From contig JAGBDN010000083.1 of NCBI GenBank assembly GCA_017937485.1, positions 1-64,000 on the forward strand: a stretch of 64,000 bases of DNA, written 5' to 3'. Positions within the stretch are counted from its first letter, which is position 1. Each line of letters starts with the position of its first letter. The DNA comes from Thermoguttaceae bacterium. Its GTDB lineage: Bacteria > Planctomycetota > Planctomycetia > Pirellulales > Thermoguttaceae. Under the pieces are notes generated by a model. The model saw only the letters and a program-made list of their open reading frames with translations, did no database searches and had not been told where the DNA came from. A program made the translations under genes and the position numbers. Shown in pieces: positions 51,275 to 59,097 of the stretch.

Positions 51275-54200
51275 TTATTTGCCCGGCTTCGCGAGCGGTC
51301 GAATCGGCTCCTTATTCGCGCTTACCCTTAGCCGTTCGGCATTCGGGCGCCGTTCGTCCCAAGCGCAACCGTCGTACCGGCGCCAGTCGAGCGGGGCCCC
51401 GTCGAAGTCGCGGCTAACGACGGTCGTCAACTCCGCCTTCGACTTAGCGATCGGGGGCGGTTCCTTCGAGCTTCGCTCGACGTGTTTGCCGGAAAAATCC
51501 CACTCGGGCCCGAGCGGAAAACCGAACTGAGCGCAAATTTCGTCCTCCTTAAAGCTCCGCGACGCGGCGAATTGTTCGAACGTTATCGCGGAGTCGCTCC
51601 CGAAATAAACGCCGTTCAACGTCGCGTCGGCAAAGTCGCAACCCTTTAATACGTCGCGCTCCGCCAAGCGATAACGCGGGCCGAACGAGCAACGCTCGAA
51701 CGTCCAACCGGCGAACGATTCGCCTTCGAGCGAGCAGTCGAAAACAACGTCGCGCGCCTTTTTTTCGCGCCAAGTTTTCGTTCGCCGCAACTGGTCGAGC
51801 GTCGCCGGAATCCCGTAATACGGGTAGCCGTCGACCGGGTCGAACTTGACATACCAGTCGTCGATCCAAAAGCCGTCGAGGCTTAACTCTTCCCAATTCG
51901 GGATAAACGCCGGCGTAAGATAACGCGTCGCGATCGCTGCGACTTCGCGTAGCGCCGCGGTTTGCTCGTCGTCGGGCAAATCGCGATAGCGTTTTCTTTC
52001 GTTCGCCCACATACGACTGGCGAATCGGTCTTCCACAATCCGCAACTTCGACGAAAACCCCGACGTCAAACTCGGCGAAAAGAGGTAAAAAACGCGCTCC
52101 TCCGGCTTTTCTTCCGCCGCAACCTCAACGTTTTCCGACAGTTGCGTTTCCGCCGAATTTTCGACCTTTTCCCCTTTCTCGGCTTGCAAACGCTCGTACT
52201 CGGCGCGAAGTTCGTCGGCGATTTGATCGTCGGCGTCGCGCAGTTTGTCGACCTCGTCGTAATCGAGCCGCCCTTCCTTAAACGTTTTCGTCGAAAGGAG
52301 TTGCTCTTTCGTCAAGGTCGCAACCAGATCGCCGCCTTCGATCTCGGCGTCGGTAAAATCGCGCGCCGCCTTTTTTTCGCGATAGACGTAGTTCGGCAAC
52401 CCGTAAAAATTCGCGTTCGTCCAATCGATCCCGGCGAAGCTGAAGTTCCCGTATTCGAGGCTCCCAAGTTTCAAACCGCGGAAACTTTTGCGCCGATAAT
52501 TGTCGGTTTCGAGCAGTTGTTCGAAGCTCAGGAACCGCTTATGATACGCCCGCGTCGACGCGAAGGTTTCGGGATAGCTCGCCGTGCGCAACGTCGCGTC
52601 GTCGAGAATCGCGCCGGTCAGATTCGCGCCCCAAAGGGAATACGTTTCAATAACGCAACCCGTTAAATTCAAACCGCTTAAATCCCAACCGGACATATCG
52701 CGGAACTCGATTTTCTTCCCGCTAAAATCCTTCGCGGCGAACTCCGGACTCGCTTCGAAAATCCGGCGGTCGACGATTTTTTGCGCTTCGTCCGGGAAGA
52801 CGCACGTCTTCAAACGTTCGAGGTCGCCCGACTTCCAAGTTTCGGTCGACATAAGCTGCTCGAGCGTCGGCCAACTCCGCTCGTCTTCCTCCGTAAAGAC
52901 GTAAAACACGCAGCCGTCGATCTTAGCGTCGGTAAAGTCGACGTTTTCAAAGAACGTCTCGCCGACGTTCAACTCGCCCGGGAAAAGGAACGTCGCGCCG
53001 CGCAGGTCGCAACCGGAGAAGTCGACGCCGGTCAGGTCGTAAAACCGGTTGAACTCGACGTCGCGCAAGTCCTTGTCTTGCCAGCTTTTCGTCGCGCAAA
53101 GTCTTTCCTTCGTTATCTTGCCGTATTCGTTTTCGCGCCGCCATTCGAACGGGTCGAATTTCGTATAATCGTCGCCGCGCCCGGACGAAACGACTTTCAG
53201 CCCGCGAATCGTCGCGCCGTCGAGTTTCCCCTCGACGCCCTTCATCGTCGCGCCGGTCAAGTCGTATCCGCTGAAATCGCCGCCGTTTAGCTCGGCGGAA
53301 AAGGTTTCGCCCGCCAAACTTTTCTTCTTGTCGGCGTTGGAGTTAGAAGCGTTCGTTTCCGCCGCCGGTTCGTTCGCGTTTTCGCCATTTTCCGCTTTCT
53401 CGGCTTGCAAACGCTCGTACTCGGCGCGGAGTTCGTCGGCGATTTTTTTATTACGCCGAAACCGGTCGACCGCTTCGTAATCGAGCCGCCCTTCCTTAAA
53501 CGTTTTCGTCGAAACGATTTGCTTCTTCGTCAGACAAGGAATCAGACTGCAACCTTCGATCTCGGCGTCGGTAAAATCGAATTTCGCCAACGCCTTTTCG
53601 TCGAAACCGCCCAACCGACTATAAAACGTCGCGTTCGTCAAATCGAGCCCGACAAAGCTAAAATCCCGCCAGAACAGGACGTCCCCGCTAACGCGGAATC
53701 CGCGGAAATTTTTGCGCCGATAATTGTCGGTCTCGATAAATGTCTTGACGCTTAAAAACGGTTGGTCGAGGAGTCGCTCCGTCGTTATCGGGCCGAGGCC
53801 GAAGTCGCTCTGCTCTAGCGTCGCGCCGTCGAGAATCGCGTCGGTAAAGTTCGCTCGATAAAGGGAACGCGTCTTAATCTTGCAACCCGTTAAATTCAAA
53901 CCGCTTAAATCCCAATCGGACATATCGCGGAACTTAATTTCCTTCCCGCTAAAATCCTTCGCGGCAAACTCCGGACTCGCTTCGAAGAGGCGGCGGTCGA
54001 CGATTTTTTGCGCTTCGTCCGGCAAGACGCACGTCTTCAAGCGTTCTAAGTCGCCCGATTTCCAAGTTTCGGTCGACATAATCTGTTCGAGCGTCGGCCA
54101 ACTCCGCTCGCCCTCTTTCGCGAAAACCTCAAATCGGCAACCGTCGATTTTCGCGTCGGTAAAGTCGACGTCTTCGAAGAACGGCGCTTTTTCCAGTTCG

Positions 54201-56818
54201 TTTCCGTACCCCTTCGCGAAGCGGAACGTCGCGCCGCGCAGGTCGCAACCGGAGAAGTCGACGCCGGTCAGGTCGTAAAACCAGTTGAACTCGACGTCGC
54301 GCAAGTCCTTGTCTTGCCAGCTTTTCGTCGCGCAAATCGTTTCCTTCGTTATCTTGCCGTATTCGCGTTGGCGCCGAAACTCGATCCGCTCCCGCTCCGA
54401 ATTGCCGTAATTGGTTCCGGCGACGACTCTCAGCCCGCGAATCGTCGCGCCGTCGAGGTTGACGCGGACGCCTCGCATCGTCGCGCCGGTCAGGTCGAAC
54501 CCGGCGAAATCGCCGCCGCCGAGCGTCGCCGGAAAGGTTGCGCCCGCCAAGTCTTTCTCCTTGCAAGCGCGGGAGTTGCGCCAAACTTTCTCCGGCAAGC
54601 CCTTCGGATAATTCTTCGAACTCGGCTCGAATCGGGCGCCGTCGAGCTTTGCGCGCCGCGTCAAATAGGAAAAGTCGTTCGAGTAAGGAGGGCCAAAGTC
54701 AACGTCGCCGATATTCTTTCCGGCGAAATTCCAACCGTCCGGCGGAAAATAGAAATAAACGCAAATCTTGTCCTCGCGGTAACTTCGGGTCGACGCGAAC
54801 TGTTCGAACGTTATCGCCGCGTTTGCGTCAAAGAAACAGCGGTCGAGCGTCGCGTCGGTAAAATCGGCGCGTTTGCAACCGTCGGGATTTCGGCTCAACC
54901 ATTCCTTGAACCTTTCCTCGCCGCCCAATCCGCCGTGCAAGAGCGCGTTAAAACTACACTCTGTCAACGTCCACCCGGCGAACGATTCGTCGAAACAAGC
55001 GCGCTCAAAGTTCGCGTCGTTAAGTCGTTTTTCGCGCCAGTTTACGGTTCGGCGCAAGTCGGCGAGCGTCGCCCGAATCCCGTATTCGATTTCGACGTTT
55101 CCGACCTCGTCGTAAAAGAGAACGCACTCGACGTCGCCGTAAGGCTCCGGTTCATTTTCCGCGCTAACGCTAACGCATCGACGCGGCGCCTCGCTAATCG
55201 TCGCGCCGTCAAGGTTTAGGTTCTCCCAATCGACGTCGACTTTCGCCGACTTCAGCGTTTCGACCGTTGCGTCGAAGACGCGCGTCCAAGCCCGTCCGAG
55301 GCTTCCGTCGAAACCGGACGTCCAACGCGGTTCCCCCTCGGCCAACGCGTTCCGACCTCCTTCGTAAAAGAAAAACGCGTCGAACCGAACCGCGTTTTCC
55401 GCTTTCGCCGCCCGAACTTTTTCCGACCAAGCGCTCCATATCCCTTGCGCTTTCTCGCTTTGCGCCTTCTTCAAGTAAAGATAAACGACGCGCTCCGATT
55501 CGTCGACCGCCGGTTTTTCCGCCTCGAACGACGCCGCGTCGCCCGCCGATTCGCTCGCCGATTCACCCGACGCGACCTCCGACGCGACCTCCGACGCGAT
55601 CGTCGCGACGGTTCGCAACGCGTCGACGTTTTTCCCGGCGAAGTCCCAACCGTCGAGCGGGAAGCGGAACTCGGCGTCGATTTCGTCCTCCTTAAAACTG
55701 CGCGTCGCGGCGAATTGTTCGAACGTTATCGTCGCCGAGCGGTCGAAAAGGACGTTTTTCAGCGTCGCGCCGGCAAAATCGCAACCGACGTAACCGCCGA
55801 CGTCGCCGCCGTTTGCGTCTTCCGCCGACGCCGCGTTCTCCGTCGCCGCGCCTTGCCAAAGCTCGCCCGGACGCCGCGTTTCCCGCCCGACGCCCGGCGC
55901 TTTCGACGCGACGTCGAACGCCGTTCCTTGCCCGCTTTCGTCCGCCCAAAATCGGCAATTTTCGAGCGTCCAACCGGCGAAAGACGCGTCGGCGAAGACG
56001 CGATAAAAATCGGCGCCGCGCAACGTCTTGTCGCGCCAACTTTTAGAACGGCTCAACTGCTCGAGCGTCGCCGGAATCCCCCAACGCCAACCGCCGAATT
56101 TCTCGAAGCCCCGCCCGGGCGCGTCGAGGTCGTAAAGGACTTCCGGGCGGAAATCGAATCGGGCGCCGTCGAGATTCAAGTTTTCCCAATCGACGCTAAG
56201 TTCCGGCCAAACCTTGCTTTCGATAATCCGCCAAGTTTCTTGCGCGACACGAAGTCGAGCGCGTTCTTGCGGTCGGAGCGGCCAAAGTCGAAGCAAATAA
56301 CGGTTCGATTCAAGCTCAATCGACCGCTCCCGCGCCGCCGCCCATTCTTTCGGCGTCGTTCCGGGTCGCCGAACGCCCAAATCCTCGTAAAAACACTCGA
56401 CGCGCTCCGCCTTTTCCTCCGGCGTTTTCGACTCCGTTTCGATCTTGCGAAACGCCGCGTCGTGTTCAAGCGCCGCCGCTTCCTTGATTTCGGCCAACTT
56501 CGCCCTTTCCCGCTCTTCCTCTTCTTTGAGGAACCGCTTGAACGCGTCGCCGCCCGCCGCCTCGTCGACCGCCGCTTGAATCGTCTTGTTGAACTCGACG
56601 TAAATCCGGCGCAGATTCTCGTCGGCGGCGTCGGCTAAGTAAAGAAAAACGGTCGTTTGCGGGTCGATTTTCGCCGTCGACGCGAACGGCTCGACCGGCG
56701 AAGTCGACGAACGCGACGTCTCGTCGTTCGCGCCGAACGCCGCAAGAGTCGAGAAGAGCCAAAACGTCGACGCGACGAACGCCGCGACCGTTCGTTTTCC
56801 GTTCCAATAACGTTTCAT
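51275..56818 (-). CDS. Exported giant pentapeptide-repeat protein (array member 2, 1847 residues)
   Basis: 1847 residues. Signal peptide (TVAAFVASTFWLFSTLAAFG), then the conserved opening AKIDPQTTVFLYLADAADEN shared with member 3. At least four head modules start WENLNLDGA.., each with RWGIPATLEQLSRSKSWR.KTLR.A.F, FAGWTLENCRF and ITFEQFAATRSFKED. The middle contains a tandem duplication of about 400 residues with LNGGDFSGYDLTGATMKGV, DVEFNRFYDLTGVDFSGCDL and TYSLWGANLTGAILDDATL. Duplicates are separated by Lys/Glu coils (IADELRAEYERLQAEK twice). All are pentapeptide beta-helix rungs interrupted by Trp/Lys helix units. Size and modularity point to growth by internal duplication. GGAG precedes ATG 56818; no promoter is visible in the 119-nt gap after member 3, so read-through is likely. 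Confidence 0.88.
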   Translation of the reverse strand: MKRYWNGKRTVAAFVASTFWLFSTLAAFGANDETSRSSTSPVEPFASTAKIDPQTTVFLYLADAADENLRRIYVEFNKTIQAAVDEAAGGDAFKRFLKEEEERERAKLAEIKEAAALEHDAAFRKIETESKTPEEKAERVECFYEDLGVRRPGTTPKEWAAARERSIELESNRYLLRLWPLRPQERARLRVAQETWRIIESKVWPELSVDWENLNLDGARFDFRPEVLYDLDAPGRGFEKFGGWRWGIPATLEQLSRSKSWRDKTLRGADFYRVFADASFAGWTLENCRFWADESGQGTAFDVASKAPGVGRETRRPGELWQGAATENAASAEDANGGDVGGYVGCDFAGATLKNVLFDRSATITFEQFAATRSFKEDEIDAEFRFPLDGWDFAGKNVDALRTVATIASEVASEVASGESASESAGDAASFEAEKPAVDESERVVYLYLKKAQSEKAQGIWSAWSEKVRAAKAENAVRFDAFFFYEGGRNALAEGEPRWTSGFDGSLGRAWTRVFDATVETLKSAKVDVDWENLNLDGATISEAPRRCVSVSAENEPEPYGDVECVLFYDEVGNVEIEYGIRATLADLRRTVNWREKRLNDANFERACFDESFAGWTLTECSFNALLHGGLGGEERFKEWLSRNPDGCKRADFTDATLDRCFFDANAAITFEQFASTRSYREDKICVYFYFPPDGWNFAGKNIGDVDFGPPYSNDFSYLTRRAKLDGARFEPSSKNYPKGLPEKVWRNSRACKEKDLAGATFPATLGGGDFAGFDLTGATMRGVRVNLDGATIRGLRVVAGTNYGNSERERIEFRRQREYGKITKETICATKSWQDKDLRDVEFNWFYDLTGVDFSGCDLRGATFRFAKGYGNELEKAPFFEDVDFTDAKIDGCRFEVFAKEGERSWPTLEQIMSTETWKSGDLERLKTCVLPDEAQKIVDRRLFEASPEFAAKDFSGKEIKFRDMSDWDLSGLNLTGCKIKTRSLYRANFTDAILDGATLEQSDFGLGPITTERLLDQPFLSVKTFIETDNYRRKNFRGFRVSGDVLFWRDFSFVGLDLTNATFYSRLGGFDEKALAKFDFTDAEIEGCSLIPCLTKKQIVSTKTFKEGRLDYEAVDRFRRNKKIADELRAEYERLQAEKAENGENANEPAAETNASNSNADKKKSLAGETFSAELNGGDFSGYDLTGATMKGVEGKLDGATIRGLKVVSSGRGDDYTKFDPFEWRRENEYGKITKERLCATKSWQDKDLRDVEFNRFYDLTGVDFSGCDLRGATFLFPGELNVGETFFENVDFTDAKIDGCVFYVFTEEDERSWPTLEQLMSTETWKSGDLERLKTCVFPDEAQKIVDRRIFEASPEFAAKDFSGKKIEFRDMSGWDLSGLNLTGCVIETYSLWGANLTGAILDDATLRTASYPETFASTRAYHKRFLSFEQLLETDNYRRKSFRGLKLGSLEYGNFSFAGIDWTNANFYGLPNYVYREKKAARDFTDAEIEGGDLVATLTKEQLLSTKTFKEGRLDYDEVDKLRDADDQIADELRAEYERLQAEKGEKVENSAETQLSENVEVAAEEKPEERVFYLFSPSLTSGFSSKLRIVEDRFASRMWANERKRYRDLPDDEQTAALREVAAIATRYLTPAFIPNWEELSLDGFWIDDWYVKFDPVDGYPYYGIPATLDQLRRTKTWREKKARDVVFDCSLEGESFAGWTFERCSFGPRYRLAERDVLKGCDFADATLNGVYFGSDSAITFEQFAASRSFKEDEICAQFGFPLGPEWDFSGKHVERSSKEPPPIAKSKAELTTVVSRDFDGAPLDWRRYDGCAWDERRPNAERLRVSANKEPIRPLAKPGK
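52175..54535 (-). repeat. Tandem internal duplication of about 1.2 kb inside the giant gene
   Basis: Unit 1 spans about 53390-54535 and unit 2 about 52175-53310. Matching landmarks include the codons for ADELRAEYERLQAEK (about 53405 and 52188), GKITKE (about 54350 and 53112) and FPDEAQKIVDRR or its variant. The offset is about 1.22 kb. The two units differ at many positions, so the event is not recent. Confidence 0.8.
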
Positions 56819-56876
56819 CGTTCAATCTCCGTCGTTTCCAAAAGCCGACGACCGCCAAGCCGCTCGCCGACGCGCA

Positions 56877-56926
56877 CCAAATCAAACAAGTTTCAACAAA
56901 TTCAAAGACCCGCTAAAATTCGACGC
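56877..56926. repeat. Array-associated 3' element, copy after the 610-residue gene
   Basis: ACAAGTTTCAACAAATTCAA then AGACCCGCTAAAATTCG, ending a few bases from the stop codon at 56938. Confidence 0.6.
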
Positions 56927-56937
56927 GAAACGCCCCG

Positions 56938-58770
56938 TTACTCCGCGTTTTCCGGCGACGCTTCGCCCGCCGAGGACGTTTCGACGCGCGCCGCCCGAAT
57001 CGCTTGCCATTGCTCCCAAGACGGAAAGCCTTTCCGGTCAAAGCGGCAACCGTCGAGTTTCGCGCCGGTTAGGTCGATTTTCTCCGCCTCGCCCGCTTTG
57101 GCGACAAACGCGAATCGAGCGCCGCGCAAATCGAACCCGCTCAAATCGTCGATTCCGTCAAAATTGAACATTTCAGTGAAATCGACGTCGCGCAAGTCCT
57201 TGTCTTGCCAGCTTTTCGTCGAGCGCAACGTCTCGGCGTCGAGCGCGCCCCTGAACCGATGAACGAACCCCGGATCCCTAACGACAAATTTCAGTCTGCG
57301 AATCGTCGCCCCGTCTAACCGCCATTTCGGCGGATCTTGCGCCAACAACATCGTCGCGCCGGTCAAGTCGAACCCGCTGAAATCGCCGCCGTTAAGCTCG
57401 ACGTCGAAGGTCGCGCCGGACAAATCTTTCTCCCGGAACCGCCGCGACGAACGCCAAAGTTCGTCCGGCAACCTTCTCGAATACGTCCGGTCGCCGCGCG
57501 GCTCAAACCTTGCGCCGTCGAGTTTTAGCGACGCCCAGCCGGTCTTCCCGCCTTTCCTTCGAATCGCGCTAAGCTCGGGTTCGTACATTCCGGTTTCGAA
57601 GAGCAAATCGCCGACGTTTTTGCCGCTAAAGTCCCAACCGGCGATCGTAAAGCCGAACTTGGCGATAATTTCGTCCTCCTTGTAACTGCGCGTCGCCGCG
57701 AACTGCTCGAACGTAATCGTCGCCGCTCGGTCGAAATAAACGTTGCGGAGCGTCGCGTCGGTAAAATCGCAAGCGTCGTAACCGACGATTTTATCGGACT
57801 TCCTGCCGATTTTTCCGGAGCTTCGCCAAAGGTCGCCCGGAACCCGCAACTCTCCGTCGTTGAAATAATCAAACTCGGTCGCCCCTTGGTTGTATTGGTT
57901 CGCCAAAAAGCGGCAGTCTTCGAGCGTCCACCCGGCGAACGACGCGTCGGCGAAGACGCGGTAAAACTCGGCGTCGCGCAACGTCTTCTCGCGCCAACTT
58001 TTAGAGCGTTTCAACTCTTCGAGCGTCGCCGGAATCCCCCAACATAACGTATTTCCGTTGACCGGGTAAGGATCGCCAAACTTATCCCAAACGCCGCCGT
58101 AAAGGTCCTCGTAATCGTGGACGTCCGCAACTTCCGGTCGGAAATCGAACCGCGCGCCGTCGAGGTTCAAATTTTCCCAATCGATTTTTTCGGCGACGCT
58201 CGGCCAAAACTCGCGCTCGATTCGCTCCCAACGCGCCTGCGCCGCGCGGAGTTCCGCCCGTTCGTAAGGCTTGGGGCCGCGTACTTTAGACCAATAACGC
58301 CCCGTTTCGAATTCGATCGCCAGCCTCCGCTTCTCCTCCAACGACGAAGCTTGAACGCGCAAACGCTTGTAAAAAAGCCGGACGCGCTCCGCTTTTTCCT
58401 CCGGCGTTTTCGACTCGGCCTCGATCTTGCTCAAGGCGACGTCGTGTTCGATCGCCGCCGCCTTTTGAAGTTCCCCCCATTCCACCGCCTCTTCGCCCCA
58501 GTATCGATAGAACGAAACCGCCGCCTTATCGGCGATTTCCTTGTTGTACTCGGCGTAAATCCGGCGCAGATTCTCGTCGGCGGTCTCTCCTAAGTAAAGA
58601 AAAACGGTCGTTTGCGGGTCGATTTTCGCCGTCGCCTCGAACGGAACGTCCGGCAAAGACGGCGAATATGTCGTTTCGTCGACGACGCCGAACGTCGTCG
58701 ACGCGCCCCAAAGAAACGCCGTCAAGAACGCGCCGAGCGTCGCGCTCGCTTTTTTCAATATTCCGCGCAT
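56938..58770 (-). CDS. Exported pentapeptide-repeat protein (array member 3, 610 residues)
   Basis: 610 residues, the simplest intact copy. Signal peptide (TLGAFLTAFLWGASTTFG), then AKIDPQTTVFLYLGETADEN and a helical segment to about residue 200. One head module follows: NLNLDGARFDFRPEV, CWGIPATLEELKRSKSWREK, FAGWTLEDCRFL, ACDFTDATLRNVYFDRA, ITFEQFAATRSYKEDEI, AGWDFSGKNV. Then come a short solenoid LNGGDFSGFDLTGATMLL, a Trp/Lys unit TLRSTKSWQDKDLRDVDFTE and DLSGFDLRGARF. It probably represents the ancestral unit of the giant neighbour. GGAGG...GGAG precedes ATG 58770. A near-consensus promoter lies about 80 nt upstream; this promoter may also drive members 2 and 1. Confidence 0.88.
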   Translation of the reverse strand: MRGILKKASATLGAFLTAFLWGASTTFGVVDETTYSPSLPDVPFEATAKIDPQTTVFLYLGETADENLRRIYAEYNKEIADKAAVSFYRYWGEEAVEWGELQKAAAIEHDVALSKIEAESKTPEEKAERVRLFYKRLRVQASSLEEKRRLAIEFETGRYWSKVRGPKPYERAELRAAQARWERIEREFWPSVAEKIDWENLNLDGARFDFRPEVADVHDYEDLYGGVWDKFGDPYPVNGNTLCWGIPATLEELKRSKSWREKTLRDAEFYRVFADASFAGWTLEDCRFLANQYNQGATEFDYFNDGELRVPGDLWRSSGKIGRKSDKIVGYDACDFTDATLRNVYFDRAATITFEQFAATRSYKEDEIIAKFGFTIAGWDFSGKNVGDLLFETGMYEPELSAIRRKGGKTGWASLKLDGARFEPRGDRTYSRRLPDELWRSSRRFREKDLSGATFDVELNGGDFSGFDLTGATMLLAQDPPKWRLDGATIRRLKFVVRDPGFVHRFRGALDAETLRSTKSWQDKDLRDVDFTEMFNFDGIDDLSGFDLRGARFAFVAKAGEAEKIDLTGAKLDGCRFDRKGFPSWEQWQAIRAARVETSSAGEASPENAE

Positions 58771-58830
58771 CTCCTAACCTCCGTTATTACATTGGTTACG
58801 TCTAAATTTTACGCGCCGTTTATTTGTTTT

Positions 58831-58840
58831 GCGACGTCGC
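58831..58840. promoter_or_regulatory. GCGACGTCGC palindrome at the start site of array member 3
   Basis: 10-bp palindrome placed about +2 to +11 relative to the predicted start. A second GACGTC core overlaps the -35 box, 37 bp away. The same layout occurs before member 4. The motif is short and common in this CpG-rich DNA. Confidence 0.4.
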
Positions 58841-58848
58841 GCAAACGT

Positions 58849-58877
58849 ATTATACCGAAGGCGAAACGCGACGTCAA
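58849..58877 (-). promoter_or_regulatory. Promoter of pentapeptide array member 3
   Basis: Minus strand: TTGACG (58877-58872), 17-nt spacer, TATAAT (58854-58849), the best consensus match in the window. Confidence 0.8.
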
Positions 58878-58967
58878 GTAAATTGCGACGTTCCGCGACA
58901 AAAAAGCAAGAAAAGAAAGAAAAATCGACGCCGCGCCGCATATCGCGCTCGACCGCCGCCAGAATCA

Positions 58968-59025
58968 AACAAAATTCAGAACAATCAAACGCGCCGCTTT
59001 TAGAAATTCAGCGCTTTATTCTAAG
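58968..59025. repeat. Array-associated 3' element, copy after member 4
   Basis: ACAAAATTCAGAACAATCAA then ACGCGCCGCTTTTAGA, homologous to 47561-47610. It lies just beyond the terminator of member 4. The remainder of 58771-59097 holds the member 3 promoter and no gene. Confidence 0.5.
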
Positions 59026-59039
59026 AATCAAAAGTCGCG

Positions 59040-59076
59040 AAAAAAACGGGGCGTCGCGCCCTTGCGCCGCCCCGTT
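59040..59076. terminator. Intrinsic terminator of array member 4
   Basis: AACGGGGCG (59045-59053) pairs with CGCCCCGTT (59068-59076); on the minus strand a TTTTTTT tract follows. Confidence 0.85.
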
Positions 59077-59097
59077 TTCTCGCCGTTTCCGCCGACG

